Source of the DNA: Emticicia aquatilis | GTDB taxonomy: Bacteria; Bacteroidota; Bacteroidia; Cytophagales; Spirosomataceae | Length of the DNA stretch: 64,000 nucleotides | Assembly (NCBI RefSeq): GCF_014644295.1 | Contig: NZ_BMKK01000005.1 | Coordinates: forward strand, 434,001-498,000 | Direction: 5' to 3' | Shown: positions 17,326-25,300 of the stretch, one piece after another | Numbering within the stretch: position 1 is the first letter of the stretch | Layout of the letters: each line of letters starts with the position of its first letter | Translations under genes and position numbers: made by a program | The notes under the pieces: model-generated | Told to the model about the DNA's origin: nothing | Databases searched by the model: none | The model's input: the letters and a program-made list of their open reading frames with translations, nothing else

Positions 17326-18363
17326 ATGTTCAATAAAATAGGAGAATTAATCAACTACTGGCATGTCATTGCCTTATCGAGCGAACTGGAAAAAGGTAAA
17401 TCTTTGAAGCGAAATCTTTATCAAGTTCCTGTATTACTATGGCGAGATAAGGCTTTGCAAGTTCATGCTTTGCTGGATGTTTGTTCGCACAAAAAAGCTC
17501 CTTTAGAAGTTTGTGACTTTGCACAAAACCATGTTTTATGCCAATATCATGGTTGGAAATACAATGATGAAGGCCGATTGATTGATATTCCAAGTTCTCA
17601 GCATTTGATTCATAAAATGAAGTGTAAAGTTGATAATTACTCAATTATTGAACAAAATGGCTTCGTTTGGATATATTTAGATACGGAAAATACATCCAAA
17701 TCATCGCCCGAAGCACTGAGCGAAGTTTCGAGCGAAAACTGGAAACACTACCAAACTTCGATGCTTTTTGAGACAAACGAAGAGCTTTTGGTAGAAAACT
17801 TCATGGATGCTACGCATACACCAATGGTGCATGACAAACTGATTAGAGACAACGATAAAAAAACAAAGCACTCGATAACAATTACCCAAACCAGCGAAAC
17901 CGTGCATGTCAGCTACGCCGAAACCAACGAAAAAATAGGCTTGGGTCTTGATTGGATGCTGGGCGGAAACTTGAGCGTTTCGCACACCGACGAGTTTCTG
18001 ATGCCTAATCTGGTGAGGGTCAATTATTACATCAACAAAATACATCGTTTTCAAGCTTTTATTGCTTGCACGCCTCTGCAAGATGGCCAAACCATTGCTT
18101 TTGTGCGGCTATCTTTTCAGTTTAAATGGTTTAATCTGCTGATAAAATTGGTCATCCCTTTTTTGGCAAAAAAGGTTTTGAAACAAGATTTCATTATTAC
18201 TCAAAAACAGTTTGCCAATATGCAGATTTTTAAAACTCAACCCGACCAAAACATTGATTACGACGCCATGCACAACAAAGTGAAGAAGATTAGAAACAAC
18301 AAAATTAATAATTTGCCAACGAGAGACGAAACCACAACGCAGCGAATTGATTTGACGTTGTGA
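17326..18363 (+). CDS. Rieske non-heme iron oxygenase (alpha-subunit type)
   Basis: A 345-residue protein. The Rieske [2Fe-2S] ligands are CSH near 48-50 and CQYH near 68-71. The mononuclear iron site is DATHTPMVH, giving D-x2-H-x4-H, near 161-169. These enzymes use O2 and electrons from a partner reductase to hydroxylate, demethylate or desaturate substrates. No reductase or ferredoxin gene is adjacent. Length fits the single-component-type alpha subunits such as the KshA/PAO/VanA groups, which act on large lipophilic or aromatic compounds. In this cluster it probably modifies the KAS III-derived chain (inference). Confidence 0.92.
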   Translation: MFNKIGELINYWHVIALSSELEKGKSLKRNLYQVPVLLWRDKALQVHALLDVCSHKKAPLEVCDFAQNHVLCQYHGWKYNDEGRLIDIPSSQHLIHKMKCKVDNYSIIEQNGFVWIYLDTENTSKSSPEALSEVSSENWKHYQTSMLFETNEELLVENFMDATHTPMVHDKLIRDNDKKTKHSITITQTSETVHVSYAETNEKIGLGLDWMLGGNLSVSHTDEFLMPNLVRVNYYINKIHRFQAFIACTPLQDGQTIAFVRLSFQFKWFNLLIKLVIPFLAKKVLKQDFIITQKQFANMQIFKTQPDQNIDYDAMHNKVKKIRNNKINNLPTRDETTTQRIDLTL

Positions 18364-18416
18364 TTTAGTCCATTTTTACCTTAAAACCATCTACCTCATA
18401 AAATTCAACCCTAATC

Positions 18417-19499
18417 TTGGCAAATTCATTTTTTGAAAAAATAAATTATTCAGCTTGTAACGAAGATAGCGAATCGGAAAGAAAAGCCTTGCGTCTGACG
18501 GCCAATGATACAGTTTTGTGTATCACGGGGAGCGGTGCGAGGCCACTTGATTTGTTAGTCGATAACCCAAAAAAGATAATCAGCGTTGATTTTAATGTTA
18601 CTCAAAATCATCTTTTGGCTCTCAAAGTTGCAGCTTACAAATCGTTTAACTATACCGAATTCAAATCTTTTATTGGTTTAGAAAATACCTTTTCTCGAAA
18701 AGATTTATACGCAAAACTATCGCATTTACTTTCTTCAACTACCAAAAACTATTGGGATAAAAACTTCAATCTGATTGAAAATGGACTTTTGTACTGCGGA
18801 ACTTGGGAGCGATTTCTCAGAATGATGGCCAAAGCAGCATTTTTCAGAAAAAAAGATATAGAAAAATTGATGGCGTCAGAAACCTTGGAAATTCAACAAG
18901 AATTTTGGGCAAAACATTGGGATAATACTATCTGGAAATCATTTCTGAAACTCGTTTCTAATCGTTTTTTATGGACAAAAATCATTCGTGAACCTGGTGC
19001 ATTATTAATTCCGCAGGAATTTGATGTATATGAATATATGCGTTCACGGATGAATCATTTGGCCAATAATCATCTTCTTCGCACCAATCATTTTGCCAAT
19101 CTTTTGTTTTATGGCGAATACAAATCCGATTGTATTTTGCCGCTTCATCTGAGAGAAGAACACTTTGAAAGCATCAAAAGCCAAGTACATAAAATCGAAA
19201 TCATCACCGATTCTTTGCTTAATGTGCTTGATAATAAACAATTGACTGAATCAATCACGGCTTACTCGCTATCAGATTTTTCGTCGTATGCTGATATTGA
19301 AATATATGATAAAATTTGGACAAAAATCATTCAACACTCAACTAATGACACCAAATTTTGCGAACGCTTTTTCCTGGTAAAACGTCAGCCAGAAATCCTT
19401 CACCCACAACTCGAAAGAGATTATTTATTAGAAAAACAGCTATCTGACCAAGACCTCACGGCAATCTATACTTTTTGTGTGGGGAAATTGAGCAAATAA
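18417..19499 (+). CDS. BtaA-like (DUF3419) aminocarboxypropyl transferase
   Basis: A 360-residue protein of the DUF3419 family. BtaA of this family moves the 3-amino-3-carboxypropyl group of S-adenosylmethionine to diacylglycerol in betaine lipid synthesis. Visible family marks are the N-terminal NYSACNEDSESE, the SAM-binding LCITGSGARPLDLL followed by ISVDFN, and a C-terminal FFLVKRQPE strand. The start is TTG at 18417: the frame has stops just upstream and the first internal ATG is about 130 codons in. No BtaB-like N-methyltransferase is adjacent, so the product may be an unmethylated homoserine lipid or the amino acid may be added to another substrate. It ends the cluster. Confidence 0.82.
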   Translation: MANSFFEKINYSACNEDSESERKALRLTANDTVLCITGSGARPLDLLVDNPKKIISVDFNVTQNHLLALKVAAYKSFNYTEFKSFIGLENTFSRKDLYAKLSHLLSSTTKNYWDKNFNLIENGLLYCGTWERFLRMMAKAAFFRKKDIEKLMASETLEIQQEFWAKHWDNTIWKSFLKLVSNRFLWTKIIREPGALLIPQEFDVYEYMRSRMNHLANNHLLRTNHFANLLFYGEYKSDCILPLHLREEHFESIKSQVHKIEIITDSLLNVLDNKQLTESITAYSLSDFSSYADIEIYDKIWTKIIQHSTNDTKFCERFFLVKRQPEILHPQLERDYLLEKQLSDQDLTAIYTFCVGKLSK

Positions 19500-19618
19500 T
19501 CTTTCTTAAATACAACATTCTTCAAACATCTATCTCAATTTCGGGTTTATCGGATAGACCGTTTGGCATACTAACTTTTTATTCGTTTTTTTGGCATCAA
19601 AACATCAACACTTTTACT

Positions 19619-22453
19619 ATGAAAAAAAATCTATTAGCCGCAGCGGCTATTTGTTTGTTTACTAATCTCGGATTTAGCCAAGCTCGCTTGGTAGAAAAAG
19701 TCGAAAAAAAGGGGAGTGAATTGGTCATTCCTTACGAAAAATATGTTTTTCCTAACGGCCTCACGCTCGTTGTGCATGAAGACAACAGCGACCCAATCGT
19801 ACACGTCGATGTAACCTACCACGTAGGTAGTGCAAGAGAAGAAATCAAAAAGAGTGGTTTTGCTCACTTTTTTGAACACATGATGTTTCAAGGAAGCGAT
19901 AACGTGGGCGATGAGCAACATTTCAAAATCGTAACGGCAGCGGGTGGAACGCTCAACGGTAGCACCAACCTCGACCGTACGAATTATTACGAAACTGTAC
20001 CGAACAATCAACTCGAAAAAATGCTTTGGCTCGAAGCCGACCGCATGGGATTTTTGTTGGATGCCGTTACTCAGAAGAAATTTGAGGTACAACGAAGTAC
20101 CGTAAAAAACGAAAGAGGACAAAATTATGATAACCGTCCGTATGGTTTAGTGGGCGAATTTACGAGCAAAAATCTCTATCCTTACGGCCACCCATATAGC
20201 TGGTTGACAATCGGTTATTTAGAAGATTTAGACAGAGTTGATGTAAACGACTTGAAAAAATTCTTCTTGCGTTGGTACGGTCCAAACAATGCCACATTGA
20301 CTATCGGTGGCGATGTAAAAGCAGCCGATGTAGTGAAAATGGTTGATAAATATTTCGGTAGTATTCCATCTGGGCCGGCGGTTGAAAAAACTATTTTGCC
20401 AGCCGTAAAATTATCGGGCGATAGATACGCTTCTTTCACTGATAATTATGCTCGTTTGCCGATTTTATCAAAAACTTACCCAACCGTTCCGAATTATGAT
20501 AAAGATATGGGAGCTTTATCGTGCCTTGCTCAAATCTTGGGTCAAGGTAAAAACTCTATTCTTTATCAACAAATGGTAAAAAATCAAAAAGCTATTTCGG
20601 CCAGTGGTTTCAGCCGTTTCAATGAGTTAGCGGGTGAATTTTCATTCCAACTAACGCCCTTCCCTGGTAACTCGCTCGCAACGATGGATAGTTTATTCAA
20701 ACAATCATTATTGGTTTTTGAAAAACGTGGCGTAACTGATGAAGACATTGAGAAATTTAAAGGTGGCATTGAAGCACAGTATATCAATGGTCTGCAAAGT
20801 GTATCGGGAAAAGTGAGTCAATTGGCGGCTTTCAATACTTTCACGGGCAACCCAAATATGATTGGTAAATTATTGGATATGTATCGCTCGGTAACTAAAG
20901 AAGATGTTTGGAGAGTTTATAACCAATATATCAAAGATAAACCTTGCGTAACAATCAGCGTACTGACGAAGGGACAACCTGTAAAACCAGCCGCACCTGA
21001 TAATTATACGATTGATACCCAAAATTATACCGCACCAAATTATGGTTATGATGGTTTGAAATACACGAAAGCCAAAGATAATTTTGATAGAAGCAAAACA
21101 CCAGGAAATGGAGCGAATCCAGTAGTGAAAGTACCTCCTTTCTGGAAAAAAGACTTGCCAAGTGGAGTTAAAATTATTGGAACAGCCAACAACGAACTGC
21201 CAACCGTTACGATTTCGATTTCGATACCGGGTGGACATTTAGCTCAAGCAGCCGATACCTCTAAAATTGGTTTGGCAGGTATGGTTGCTGATATGCTCAA
21301 CGAAGACACAAAAAAATACACAGCTGAACAAATGGCGGTTGAACTTCAGAAATTAGGTAGCTTCATCAGTGTATCTCAAACATTAGATGGTATTAGCTTC
21401 AATGTACAATGTTTAAAGAAAAATGTTGATAAAACGTTGGAATTGCTCGAAGAAAAAATGTTCAGTCCAAATTTCACGGCTGATGCTTTCAATCGTTTAC
21501 AAAAACAATCATTGGAAGGGTTTAAGCAATTAAAATCTCAACCTGCGGCCATTGCTTCTACTGTAATTGATAAACTCAACTACGGCACAGGCAATATCTT
21601 AGGTTTAAGCGATAATGGCACCGAAAGTACAGTAAAGAGACTCAGCCTAAAAGATGTTCAAGATTATTACAACAATTATATGACATCGCAAGGTACGAAA
21701 GTGGTAGTTGTAGGCGATATTACAGAAGGTGAAATATTACCAAAATTGGCGTTTTTGAATAAATTACCAAACAAAAAAATCAATTTACCAAATCCAGCTC
21801 CTGCTCCTGCTATCGAAAAAACTAAAATTTATTTGATTGATGTACCAAAAGCAGCACAAACCGAATTTAGAGTAAGCAATGTTACTGGTTTGAAATACGA
21901 TGCAACTGGCGAATACTACAAAGCAGGTTTGATGAACTTTGCTCTTGGTGGTGCATTCAATAGCCGTGTGAACCTCAACTTACGTGAAGATAAAGGTTGG
22001 ACTTACGGTGCTCGTGCTGGTTTTGCGGGCGATAAATACACGGGAGAATATCAGTTCAGCTCAGGAATCCGTGCCAATGCTACCGATAGTGCCTTGGTAG
22101 AAGTAATGAAAGAATTGAAAAACTACGCAGCCAATGGTATCACTGGCGAAGAATTAGCCTTTATGAAAAGTGCTATTGGCCAACAAGATGCCTTACGCTA
22201 CGAAACAGGCAATCAGAAGGCTGGCTTTGTTGGTCGAATTCTGACCTATGATTTACCAGCCAATTTTGTAGAAACCCAAAATAAAATTTTAGCATCACTC
22301 ACCAAAAAAGAAGCAGATGCACTGGCTAAGAAATGGATAAACCCTGACAAAATGAACATTTTATTGGTAGGAGATAAAGCTAAAATCTTACCTGGACTAC
22401 AAAAACTCGGTTATGAGATTATAGAATTAGATATCGACGGGAATAGAAAATAG
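19619..22453 (+). CDS. Exported M16-family zinc metalloprotease (two M16 halves)
   Basis: A 944-residue protein. The ATG at 19619 gives a signal peptide MKKNLLAAAAICLFTNLGFS; a longer reading would add 48 unrelated codons. The N-terminal half has the inverted zinc motif HFFEHMMF (H-x2-E-H) with the downstream Glu in E-rich NERGQNYDNRP. The second half (from about residue 510) is structurally parallel but lacks HxxEH, as in heterodimer-like M16B proteins joined in one chain. Such proteins degrade peptides in the periplasm. It is followed by a strong terminator and stands alone. Confidence 0.93.
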   Translation: MKKNLLAAAAICLFTNLGFSQARLVEKVEKKGSELVIPYEKYVFPNGLTLVVHEDNSDPIVHVDVTYHVGSAREEIKKSGFAHFFEHMMFQGSDNVGDEQHFKIVTAAGGTLNGSTNLDRTNYYETVPNNQLEKMLWLEADRMGFLLDAVTQKKFEVQRSTVKNERGQNYDNRPYGLVGEFTSKNLYPYGHPYSWLTIGYLEDLDRVDVNDLKKFFLRWYGPNNATLTIGGDVKAADVVKMVDKYFGSIPSGPAVEKTILPAVKLSGDRYASFTDNYARLPILSKTYPTVPNYDKDMGALSCLAQILGQGKNSILYQQMVKNQKAISASGFSRFNELAGEFSFQLTPFPGNSLATMDSLFKQSLLVFEKRGVTDEDIEKFKGGIEAQYINGLQSVSGKVSQLAAFNTFTGNPNMIGKLLDMYRSVTKEDVWRVYNQYIKDKPCVTISVLTKGQPVKPAAPDNYTIDTQNYTAPNYGYDGLKYTKAKDNFDRSKTPGNGANPVVKVPPFWKKDLPSGVKIIGTANNELPTVTISISIPGGHLAQAADTSKIGLAGMVADMLNEDTKKYTAEQMAVELQKLGSFISVSQTLDGISFNVQCLKKNVDKTLELLEEKMFSPNFTADAFNRLQKQSLEGFKQLKSQPAAIASTVIDKLNYGTGNILGLSDNGTESTVKRLSLKDVQDYYNNYMTSQGTKVVVVGDITEGEILPKLAFLNKLPNKKINLPNPAPAPAIEKTKIYLIDVPKAAQTEFRVSNVTGLKYDATGEYYKAGLMNFALGGAFNSRVNLNLREDKGWTYGARAGFAGDKYTGEYQFSSGIRANATDSALVEVMKELKNYAANGITGEELAFMKSAIGQQDALRYETGNQKAGFVGRILTYDLPANFVETQNKILASLTKKEADALAKKWINPDKMNILLVGDKAKILPGLQKLGYEIIELDIDGNRK

Positions 22454-22471
22454 ATTTTCTAATTTTAAGTT

Positions 22472-22512
22472 AAAGGCAGGAGTGTAGTCATTTTGACCAT
22501 CTTCCTGCCTTT
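22472..22512 (+). terminator. Rho-independent terminator of the M16 gene
   Basis: AAAGGCAGGA (22472-22481) and TCCTGCCTTT (22503-22512) form a 10-bp stem, followed by a T run. Confidence 0.88.
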
Positions 22513-22548
22513 TTTATTTACTTTAAAATAGATAGAAGACTTTTTTCA

Positions 22549-22579
22549 TTAACTTTGTTAATACCCAAAACAGAGTTAA
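22549..22579 (+). promoter_or_regulatory. Promoter with overlapping palindrome for the nucleotidyltransferase pair
   Basis: TAACTTTG at 22550-22557 matches the -7 consensus. It is embedded in an imperfect inverted repeat TTAACTTTGTT (22549-22559) and AACAGAGTTAA (22569-22579), 10 of 11 pairing, centred just downstream of the -7 box. An operator for self-repression would fit a toxin-antitoxin-like pair (inference). The -33 element is weak. Confidence 0.45.
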
Positions 22580-22641
22580 TGCATCAAAAAAGTCACGTCA
22601 GAAAACCAATTATGAAAGTAGCTTACACCAACGACCTATGA
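22579..22641 (+). CDS. Possible 20-codon leader ORF coupled to the next gene
   Basis: An ATG at 22579 opens 20 codons (MHQKSHVRKPIMKVAYTNDL) that end in a TGA sharing ATGA with the start of the downstream gene. The arrangement would allow translational coupling. No homology is evident, and a chance ORF of this length is not rare. Confidence 0.25.
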   Translation: MHQKSHVRKPIMKVAYTNDL

Positions 22642-23105
22642 TTGAATTTGATGAAAACGGTTTCTTAAAACCTTATGATATTATAGAAACCGATTTGGCA
22701 ACTATTGAAAAAATATTTGTTGAGGGTATGCAATTATCCACCACCCGAAAGGCTATTTTTGAGAGTTATTTGAGTTATAACGAAGAACTCCGAAAGATTA
22801 TACCAACGGGGTTTATACAATGGATTGATGGTAGTTTTACTACAAAAAAAGTAAACCCAAACGATATTGATATTGTAACATTTGTTGATTTTGATGTTTA
22901 CAACGCCAACGAAAAACAAATTGACGAACTAAGAAGAACCCGACAAACTACCAATAGAATCATTGATGGGTATTTTGTTAAGGTTTATCCAGAAAATCAT
23001 AAAAACCGTAATTGGTATGATACTGACCGTATGCAATGGATATTTACTTTTAACCGAGTAAAGAACTCAAAACAATCAAAAGGATTTTTACAAATAAATT
23101 TCTAA
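22638..23105 (+). CDS. Nucleotidyltransferase-like protein (DUF6932-type)
   Basis: A 155-residue cytosolic protein. The segment WIDGSFTTKKVNPNDIDIV near 63-81 has the GS-x(n)-DxD arrangement of minimal nucleotidyltransferases (MNT fold), with a following FVDFD. The pattern is like small proteins annotated DUF6932. MNT-fold proteins occur as antitoxins that nucleotidylate partners, but also as stand-alone enzymes. A 77-residue helical gene follows after only 4 bp, which suggests a two-gene module. The assignment as toxin-antitoxin is inference. It is transcribed from a promoter with an overlapping palindrome. Confidence 0.7.
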   Translation: MIEFDENGFLKPYDIIETDLATIEKIFVEGMQLSTTRKAIFESYLSYNEELRKIIPTGFIQWIDGSFTTKKVNPNDIDIVTFVDFDVYNANEKQIDELRRTRQTTNRIIDGYFVKVYPENHKNRNWYDTDRMQWIFTFNRVKNSKQSKGFLQINF

Positions 23106-23109
23106 GACA

Positions 23110-23343
23110 ATGGAAGACAAAGAATTTTTAAGTTATCACGAATGGGGCATTAGAGTTTCGAGACTCATGGAACTAATTGCCATGACCAACCGCACCATTC
23201 AAGTACATAAAGAAGGCGGCGACTCTCCACTTTACGTAAAACAATATGAAGAACTTTTAGAGGAACACACCTTAGAGCTAAATCAGTTAATGCAAGTCAT
23301 GGGCTTATCGGTACAACTTTCTGCATTAAAAAATGTTGCTTAG
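23110..23343 (+). CDS. Small helical protein paired with the nucleotidyltransferase
   Basis: A 77-residue, Glu/Leu-rich, predicted all-helical protein (LMELIAMTNRTIQVHKEG, then EELLEEHTLELNQLMQVM). I do not recognise a family. It starts 4 bp after the stop of the nucleotidyltransferase-like gene, so the two should be co-translated and may interact. No signal peptide or membrane segment is present. The region 23344-23451 after it holds no visible gene. Confidence 0.65.
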   Translation: MEDKEFLSYHEWGIRVSRLMELIAMTNRTIQVHKEGGDSPLYVKQYEELLEEHTLELNQLMQVMGLSVQLSALKNVA

Positions 23344-23451
23344 TTCTATCAAAGCTATAGGCTTAAAACATATAAAACAACATCCATTAAACTCTACACA
23401 AAACAAAAATCCCTCATAAACAATTGTCTATAAGGGATTTAGAGTATTCTG

Positions 23452-23523
23452 TGTTCCCGAAGGGATTCGAACCCCCATCGTCAGAACCGGAATCTAAAAT
23501 TCTATCCATTGAACTACGGGAAC
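23452..23523 (-). tRNA. tRNA-Arg (anticodon CCG)
   Basis: Reading the minus strand gives a complete 72-base cloverleaf: acceptor GTTCCCG pairs with CGGGAAC, D arm GTTC/GAAT-type, anticodon stem TTAGA/TCTGA around loop TTCCGGT with anticodon CCG, and T loop TTCGAAT. The discriminator is A and CCA is not encoded. It decodes CGG arginine codons. Confidence 0.95.
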
Positions 23524-23641
23524 ATATTTTCTGGCACAAAGTTATAAAAAATTTCTGCATCGTTTTAAACCTTTTCTACTCTTATTCATCCAAACGATAC
23601 AAAGCCAGAAAAACTATTCATCTTAAAAACAAAATTCAGCT

Positions 23642-24028
23642 ATGAAAACTTCAATCAAATTACTCGGATTCGCTCTTGCACTAATTACATTTTCAAACAT
23701 TGATGCCAATGCCCAAGGTCGTCGTGACCGTAGAGAAGACGTTCGTGACCGCCGTGAAGATGTGCGTGATAAAAGAGAAGACCGAAAAGATAAAGCCGAA
23801 GACCGCCGTGACCGTGCAGAAGATGTGCGTGATGCAAAAGAAGACATCAGAGACGCTCGACATAATGGTGGCAGAAAAGACAAATTAGAAGATATTCGTG
23901 ATGCGAAAGAAGACGTACGTGATGCAAAAGAGGATGTAAGAGATAGACGTGAAGACCGAAAAGATAAAGCCGAAAACGTGCGTGACCGCAAAGAAGACCG
24001 TCGTGACCGTCGTCGTGGCACTTGGTAA
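23642..24028 (+). CDS. Secreted, highly charged Arg/Asp/Glu repeat protein
   Basis: A 128-residue protein. Residues 1-25 are a signal peptide ending DANAQ. Nearly all the rest is built from a degenerate 7-residue unit of the type (R/K)EDVRDR, (R/K)EDRKDK or KEDVRDA, repeated more than a dozen times with one break (ARHNGGRKD). The heptad-like spacing of alternating acidic and basic residues predicts one long, salt-bridged single helix or coiled coil in the periplasm. No enzyme motif exists. Similar short proteins occur in Bacteroidota but have no known function to me. Codons vary between units (gaagac, gaagat, gaggat), so the repeat is kept by selection at protein level. Confidence 0.8.
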   Translation: MKTSIKLLGFALALITFSNIDANAQGRRDRREDVRDRREDVRDKREDRKDKAEDRRDRAEDVRDAKEDIRDARHNGGRKDKLEDIRDAKEDVRDAKEDVRDRREDRKDKAENVRDRKEDRRDRRRGTW

Positions 24029-24057
24029 GAATTTTTAAGTTTTAGGGTTTATAACGC

Positions 24058-24086
24058 AAAAAAGACGAGCATTTACTCGTCTTTTT
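24058..24086. terminator. Bidirectional terminator
   Basis: AAAAAAGACGAG (24058-24069) and CTCGTCTTTTT (24076-24086) form an 11-bp stem with a 6-base loop, between the repeat protein gene and the convergent thioesterase gene. Confidence 0.88.
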
Positions 24087-24112
24087 CTTTTAAGTAGCTA
24101 TTTAAAAGGTAT

Positions 24113-24628
24113 TTATACCATAAATATCTCTTTTAATTCTATTGCTTCTTCTGGCTTCATTCTACCTGCCAGCACAAGCCTTAACTGACGACGACGCAAC
24201 GCTCCTGCATAAAGTTCTTTTTCTTCCTCAGTTTCTGGCTCGACTGGCGGAACCTCAATCGGACGTCCAGTTTGGTCAACTGCCACAAATGTCAAAAAGG
24301 CCTTATTGGTATTTACCTTTGTTCCCGCAGGAATATTCTCAGCCCACACTTCCACCACCACTTCCATTGATGAGTTAAAAGCACGTGTTACTTTTGCTTG
24401 AAGCGTAACCACACTACCAAGTGGAATAGCCTCCTTAAACTGCACATTATCGACCGATGCCGTTACCACGATTCGGTTACAATGTTTTTGGGCGGCAATA
24501 GCCCCCGCAATATCGAGTAATCTCATTAAATTTCCTCCCATCAGATTTCCAAGTGTATTGGTATCGTTCGGGAAAACCATTTCGGTCATTACCGTTAATG
24601 ATTCATTTGCTTTCTTTGGTTTTGGCAT
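24113..24628 (-). CDS. Acyl-CoA thioesterase (hotdog fold)
   Basis: A 171-residue cytosolic protein of the YciA/BACH-like acyl-CoA hydrolase family. Marks are the N-terminal FPNDTNTLGNLMGGNLMRLL, whose Asn/Asp-containing loop is catalytic in the family, DIAGAIAAQKHC on the hot-dog helix, and VVTASVDNVQFKEAIPLG. It hydrolyses acyl-CoA to free acid and CoA. The methyltransferase gene is 25 bp upstream on the same strand, so they may be co-transcribed, though no functional link is obvious. Confidence 0.92.
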   Translation of the reverse strand: MPKPKKANESLTVMTEMVFPNDTNTLGNLMGGNLMRLLDIAGAIAAQKHCNRIVVTASVDNVQFKEAIPLGSVVTLQAKVTRAFNSSMEVVVEVWAENIPAGTKVNTNKAFLTFVAVDQTGRPIEVPPVEPETEEEKELYAGALRRRQLRLVLAGRMKPEEAIELKEIFMV

Positions 24629-24653
24629 TTTTTAAAGTTTGTTGGGAAGTTTT

Positions 24654-25238
24654 TTATTTGCTTAGAAAATTTATAAATAGTTCATTACCAGCCCGTGGCG
24701 GTATTGAGTTAGTACATCTCTCGATAGTTTTTAAATCAAAATACGGACTGAAATAAAGAATATATTCGGCCTTCGAGCCACCAAACGGAGGTCCACCCAC
24801 AAATTCACGGTCGAATAATAAACCAACTAAACGTCCAGTCGGTTTGAGTAACTCGCTCATTTTTTGAGCGTATTTTGGGCGTAAAGTCGGGTCAATGGCA
24901 CAGAAAAATGTTTGTTCAACAATTAAATCATAGCTACCCGAATGTTCAAAAAAATCTTGATGAATGACTCTACAAACGCCTTTTTCTATATAATCTTTGA
25001 GTTTTTCTTGCAAATTCTGCACTAAAATACCCGAAATATCAATCAAGGTTATATCCGTAAAACCTTGCTGAAGCAGATATTCGGCTTCGTAGGCATTTCC
25101 ACAACCTGGAATCAGAATCGACAATGATTGAGTGGTCAGTTGGTCGAAATAATCTTTCAGAGCAGGGCTCACCTTTCCTACATCCCAGCCTGTCTGTGAT
25201 TTTGCGTAGCGTTCGCTCCAATATTGTTCATTGAGCAT
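24654..25238 (-). CDS. TPMT-family SAM-dependent methyltransferase
   Basis: A 194-residue cytosolic methyltransferase of the thiopurine S-methyltransferase type. The opening YWSERYAKSQTGWDVGKVSP contains the family W-x-x-G-x-x-x-W-D equivalent. SAM motif I is LIPGCGNAYEAEYL near 43-56, followed by the acidic DITLIDIS and motif HQDFFEHSGSYDLI. Bacterial members methylate thiols, selenium, tellurium or halides; the substrate is unknown. The ATG at 25238 gives the normal family length; a start at 25319 would add 27 residues overlapping the region of the next gene. Confidence 0.88.
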   Translation of the reverse strand: MLNEQYWSERYAKSQTGWDVGKVSPALKDYFDQLTTQSLSILIPGCGNAYEAEYLLQQGFTDITLIDISGILVQNLQEKLKDYIEKGVCRVIHQDFFEHSGSYDLIVEQTFFCAIDPTLRPKYAQKMSELLKPTGRLVGLLFDREFVGGPPFGGSKAEYILYFSPYFDLKTIERCTNSIPPRAGNELFINFLSK

Positions 25239-25300
25239 ATATTTTCGATTTTTCTGCAAAACAACTAACTTCGCTCGAAGAATCCTAATCTCACTCATCA

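Noticed and set aside
23424-23645. 73-codon plus-strand reading over the tRNA
   Set aside because: It runs across tRNA-Arg(CCG) on the opposite strand; composition is not coding-like.
23700-24000. Repeats in the charged protein as a CRISPR-like array
   Set aside because: Units are 21 bp with no constant spacer, in frame, and vary synonymously; this is a protein repeat.
23623-24021. 132-codon minus-strand reading opposite the charged-repeat gene
   Set aside because: It mirrors the Arg/Asp/Glu repeats as Arg/Ser repeats; the plus strand has signal peptide and terminator.
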